Shown here one piece after another: positions 61,851-64,000 of a DNA stretch of 64,000 bases; within the stretch, counting starts at the first letter, position 1; each line of letters begins with the position of its first letter. The stretch comes from Heterocephalus glaber (Eukaryota; Chordata; Mammalia; Rodentia; Bathyergidae). The stretch spans positions 3,555,422 to 3,619,421 of the forward strand of contig NW_004624783.1 in NCBI RefSeq assembly GCF_000247695.1, read 5' to 3'. The notes under the pieces were generated by a model. That model searched no databases. It saw nothing but the letters and a program-made list of their open reading frames with translations, and had not been told where the DNA came from. The position numbers were made by a program, and so were the translations under genes.

Positions 61851-62519
61851 CCATGAGGAGTGTTCCCAGTAAAGGTTCCTAGCAATAACTGAAAATATCT
61901 GAGTTCCTTCCTTTCACTCTACCTTTCTTCCTTCCTGAATAATTCAGTCTAAAAGCCATTAGACAGAACCAAGCAATCCAGGCCTCTGTGCAGGGGTTGG
62001 GAGTGATGGTGACCAAGAGTGAGGAAGGCATCCAGCTGTGGTGTCAGAGCCTGAGTGACAGGAGGAGATGCACTGAGAGACAGGAGGGGAAGAAGAGTGG
62101 CAGTAGCAATGGGAAAGTGGGCAGTGGGGCACACCAGATGCCCAGATCTTGGCTTCTAAGTACCATCCTCTCATAGAAGAAACTATAGTTGAGGAAATGT
62201 CTAACCCAAGGCTGAAGCAAGAGAAACATAAATGGGAACAAATCTGACAGTTTTAGTCATCAAACTAAAGAATGATAGTAACCTATTGAATAACATGGAA
62301 GAGCTCATATGGATACCACGGGTCCATAAAAACAAATAGGAAAGCTTTTCTTACAGCATGAAAGAATAGAATGCAAATTTTAAAAGTGTAAAAGGAATGA
62401 AAGAATTATGATATCTTTATTTGGCAACAATCATAATAATTCAGCCAAGAAGTATCAATAGATGTTAAAACTAGGGGAGAATGTTTTGTAAGAAGCAAAA
62501 TGTTTCTCAAATTACCTCC

Positions 62520-62947
62520 TGTTTTAGTCTTTTTTCTGTTGCTATAACAAAATACCTGAGGCTGGGTAACTTATGCAGAAAAGAGGTTTAATTAGCTCAC
62601 TGATTTGGAGCCTGAAAGTGCAAACAGCATGATGCCAACTCTGGCAAAGGCCTTGTGACAGATGGCCTCATGATTAAAGCATGTTCACGAGTGATCACAT
62701 GGAAAAATAGAAAGCCAGAGAGAGTGCAGAGTGACCAGTCTTGCTCTTTTATAACAACTTGCACAAGAACTAACCAGAATGCCATGAGAGAACTACCCAT
62801 CTGAAGCCCATGCCCCAAATGACCTAACAACCTTGCACTAGGCCCCATGTCTTAAAGGTTTGGCACCTCTCAACATCACTGCACTGGGTACTAAGTTTCC
62901 AATACATGAAGCCTAGAGAGACACACTCAAGTCATAGAACCCAACAG
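62520..62947 (-). mobile_element. MLT1/MST-type MaLR LTR, antisense
   Basis: tgttttagtcttttttctgt, tgctataacaaaatacctg, aggctgggtaacttatgc and gaaaagaggtttaattagc form the reverse complement of a MaLR LTR 3' end. The rest (ctttataacaactt-like, ccatgccccaaatgacc) follows in order to about 62947. No target duplication is seen. Confidence 0.75.
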
Positions 62948-62964
62948 CTTAAAAACTAGAAAGC

Positions 62965-63054
62965 AGGGCTGGGGATTTAGCTCAGTGGTTTTGCCACCTG
63001 CTGTGCAAGCACAAGGACCCGAGTTCGATCCCCGGTACCAAAAAAAACCCCCCC
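62965..63054 (+). repeat. ID SINE with A/C tail
   Basis: Near-consensus gggctggggatttagctcag, ttgccacctgctgtgcaagc, gagttcgatccccggtacc and a tail of A8 followed by C7. The 11-bp aaactagaaag duplication is at 62953-62963 and 63055-63065. Confidence 0.93.
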
Positions 63055-63149
63055 AAACTAGAAAGTAAACAGTAATTTTACAGCAAAGAACCCTAGCAGA
63101 CACCACCTAAATCAAGTAATTAACATGAAAATTACTAGTAATGGATCAC

Positions 63150-63649
63150 ATCAAGATACATTCAGATGTGAGAACATGGCAGCATTGTTTCTGTGATATT
63201 CCTGCCAGAAAAAATGTATAATGTGAATCTAATCACGAGGCAACATCAGCCACACCTAAGTGAAGGAATGACTACAAAACAGCAAAGTGTCAAAATTATG
63301 AAAATTGAGAGGAAAACAAAAGAAAAACAAGGAGAACTGGTCCAAATTGAAGGAAACACAAAGGATACAATAACTAAATATAGTATGTAAGCCTACACTG
63401 GATCCTTTTGCTATAAAATACATCATTGGTATAATTAGCACAGCTTGAATAAGGATTAGAAGAGTAATGGCCATGGTTTCTTGGTTTTTGTTTTTTCCAT
63501 TTTGATGATGGTGTATTGGTCATGTAGGAGGCTATTTTTGCTTGGGGCATTTAGGGTGATGGGCATGATGTTGACAGCTCTCAAATGGTTCAGGAAAAAT
63601 ATTTATTTGTAGTATTCTTGAAACTTTTCTATAAACTTGAAAACATTTC
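63150..63649 (+). repeat. Ancient interspersed repeat (L1M-like tail)
   Basis: gtttctgtgatattcctgcc, ctaatcacgaggcaacatc, ctcaaatggttcaggaaaa and cttgaaacttttctataaac match, in order, a widespread old eutherian repeat I believe to be an L1M-type 3' tail. It is cut at 63650 by the younger L1 5' end. Confidence 0.45.
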
Positions 63650-63850
63650 CATCCCAAGCTCCTAGGGCAGAGAAGCTGAGCCTGTCCCAGCACCAAGAAG
63701 GAAGCTCCCCTGCCGCCATCCCAAGGTCCTAGGGCAGAGAAGCTGAGCTGGTGCAAGCACCCGGAAGGAAGCTCCCCCGCTGCCATCCCAAGCTCCTAGG
63801 GCAGAGAAGGTGAGCCACGCGGGTGCCAGAAGCACCCTCCCCCCACCGTG
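63650..63850 (+). promoter_or_regulatory. L1 5' promoter-like array, three 67-bp monomers
   Basis: Three head-to-tail units, each exactly 67 bp: 63650-63716, 63717-63783 and 63784-63850. Each starts catcccaag, then gtcctagggcagagaag or the ctcctag variant, tgagc and a GC-rich end with CpGs. The third unit diverges in its right half where it joins the ORF1 leader. The array stands directly upstream of an L1 ORF1 start, as rodent L1 monomers do; promoter activity is inferred. Confidence 0.8.
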
Positions 63851-63853
63851 AAA

Positions 63854-64000
63854 ATGAGAAGATATGTAAACAAGCCTCAAAAACAGACTTCTGGATCACC
63901 TACAGCAACCCCAAAGGGAAACGAGGTGGAACAGTCTGATACTCAACCACCTGGACTCTCTGAACTGGCAACAAAAGAGGATCTGGGAAAAATGAAATCA
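63854..64000 (+). CDS. L1 ORF1 protein, N-terminal 49 codons (runs off the window)
   Basis: ATG at 63854-63856 opens 49 codons without a stop to the window end (start MRRYVNKPQKQ, later KEDLGKMKS). L1 ORF1p is an RNA-binding trimeric chaperone needed for retrotransposition. Its N-terminus is variable and charged, as here, and is followed in the family by a coiled coil, an RRM and a C-terminal domain that lie beyond the window. The composition, the position after a monomer array and the tseLATKEDLGKMKS-like start of the coiled coil support the call. Whether the frame stays open, and whether ORF2 follows, cannot be seen. Confidence 0.75.
   Translation, partial: MRRYVNKPQKQTSGSPTATPKGNEVEQSDTQPPGLSELATKEDLGKMKS

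Larger units (their letters stand above)
52248..64000. other. Intergenic region downstream of CHCHD3
   Basis: No coding exon is recognised. Besides the repeats listed separately, the stretches 53045-54680, 54840-56060, 56640-57860 and 61850-62515 show nothing I can name. In human the next gene on this side is PLXNA4, at a distance larger than this window covers, so the absence of its exons is expected. Confidence 0.75.

Noticed and set aside
52248..64000. Exons of PLXNA4 or another downstream gene
   Set aside because: No translated segment resembles plexin domains, and no exon with good splice sites and homology was found.

Overview
The window is a piece of mammalian, most probably rodent, nuclear genome. 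It has long AT-rich non-coding stretches, canonical GT-AG splice sites and a dense interspersed-repeat landscape. The SINEs are mainly tRNA-derived ID elements with an internal Pol III box and an A-tail, plus 7SL-derived B1 and a B1+ID composite (B4-like). Older mammal-wide repeats (MIR, L2, MLT1/MaLR LTRs, MER2-like Tigger, hAT) are also present. This mix is typical of rodents. The abundance of ID and the lack of recognisable B2 argue against mouse or rat; a castorimorph or similar rodent is possible, but I cannot fix the species.

One protein-coding gene is supported: the 3' end of CHCHD3 (MIC19, a MICOS-complex subunit) on the + strand. Its penultimate coding exon (41849-41984) encodes the whole twin-CX9C CHCH core. 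Its last coding exon (51523-51546) encodes only the final seven residues and the stop codon. Everything before 41849 is intron, 41985-51522 is the last intron, and a 3' UTR follows to a likely poly(A) signal at 52222-52227, with an earlier alternative at 51776-51781. In human the region beyond the CHCHD3 3' end is intergenic toward PLXNA4. The rest of this window (about 52.25-64.0 kb) likewise shows only repeats and unassigned sequence.

Layout: 1-41848, CHCHD3 intron with an MLT1 LTR, seven ID SINEs on the + strand and one on the - strand, two fairly recent and one old L1 3' ends, a B1, a B4-like element, a MaLR solo LTR with a perfect 5-bp target duplication, L2 pieces, a hAT MITE with 8-bp target duplications, a MER2-like element, a 2 x 125-bp tandem duplication and several microsatellites. 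41849-52247, the CHCHD3 end with two MIRs and a long (CTTT)n tract in the last intron. 52248-64000, intergenic, with two ID SINEs, MIRs, an LTR-internal-LTR MaLR element, a long antisense L2, a MaLR/MLT1-type LTR and, at the right edge, the 5' end of an L1 carrying three 67-bp promoter-like monomers followed by an open ORF1 start.

The remaining short open reading frames look like chance or transposon remnants. I found no novel gene system. The features most worth a second look are the L1 5' end at the right edge, the hAT MITE, the paired-LTR MaLR and the 125-bp duplication.
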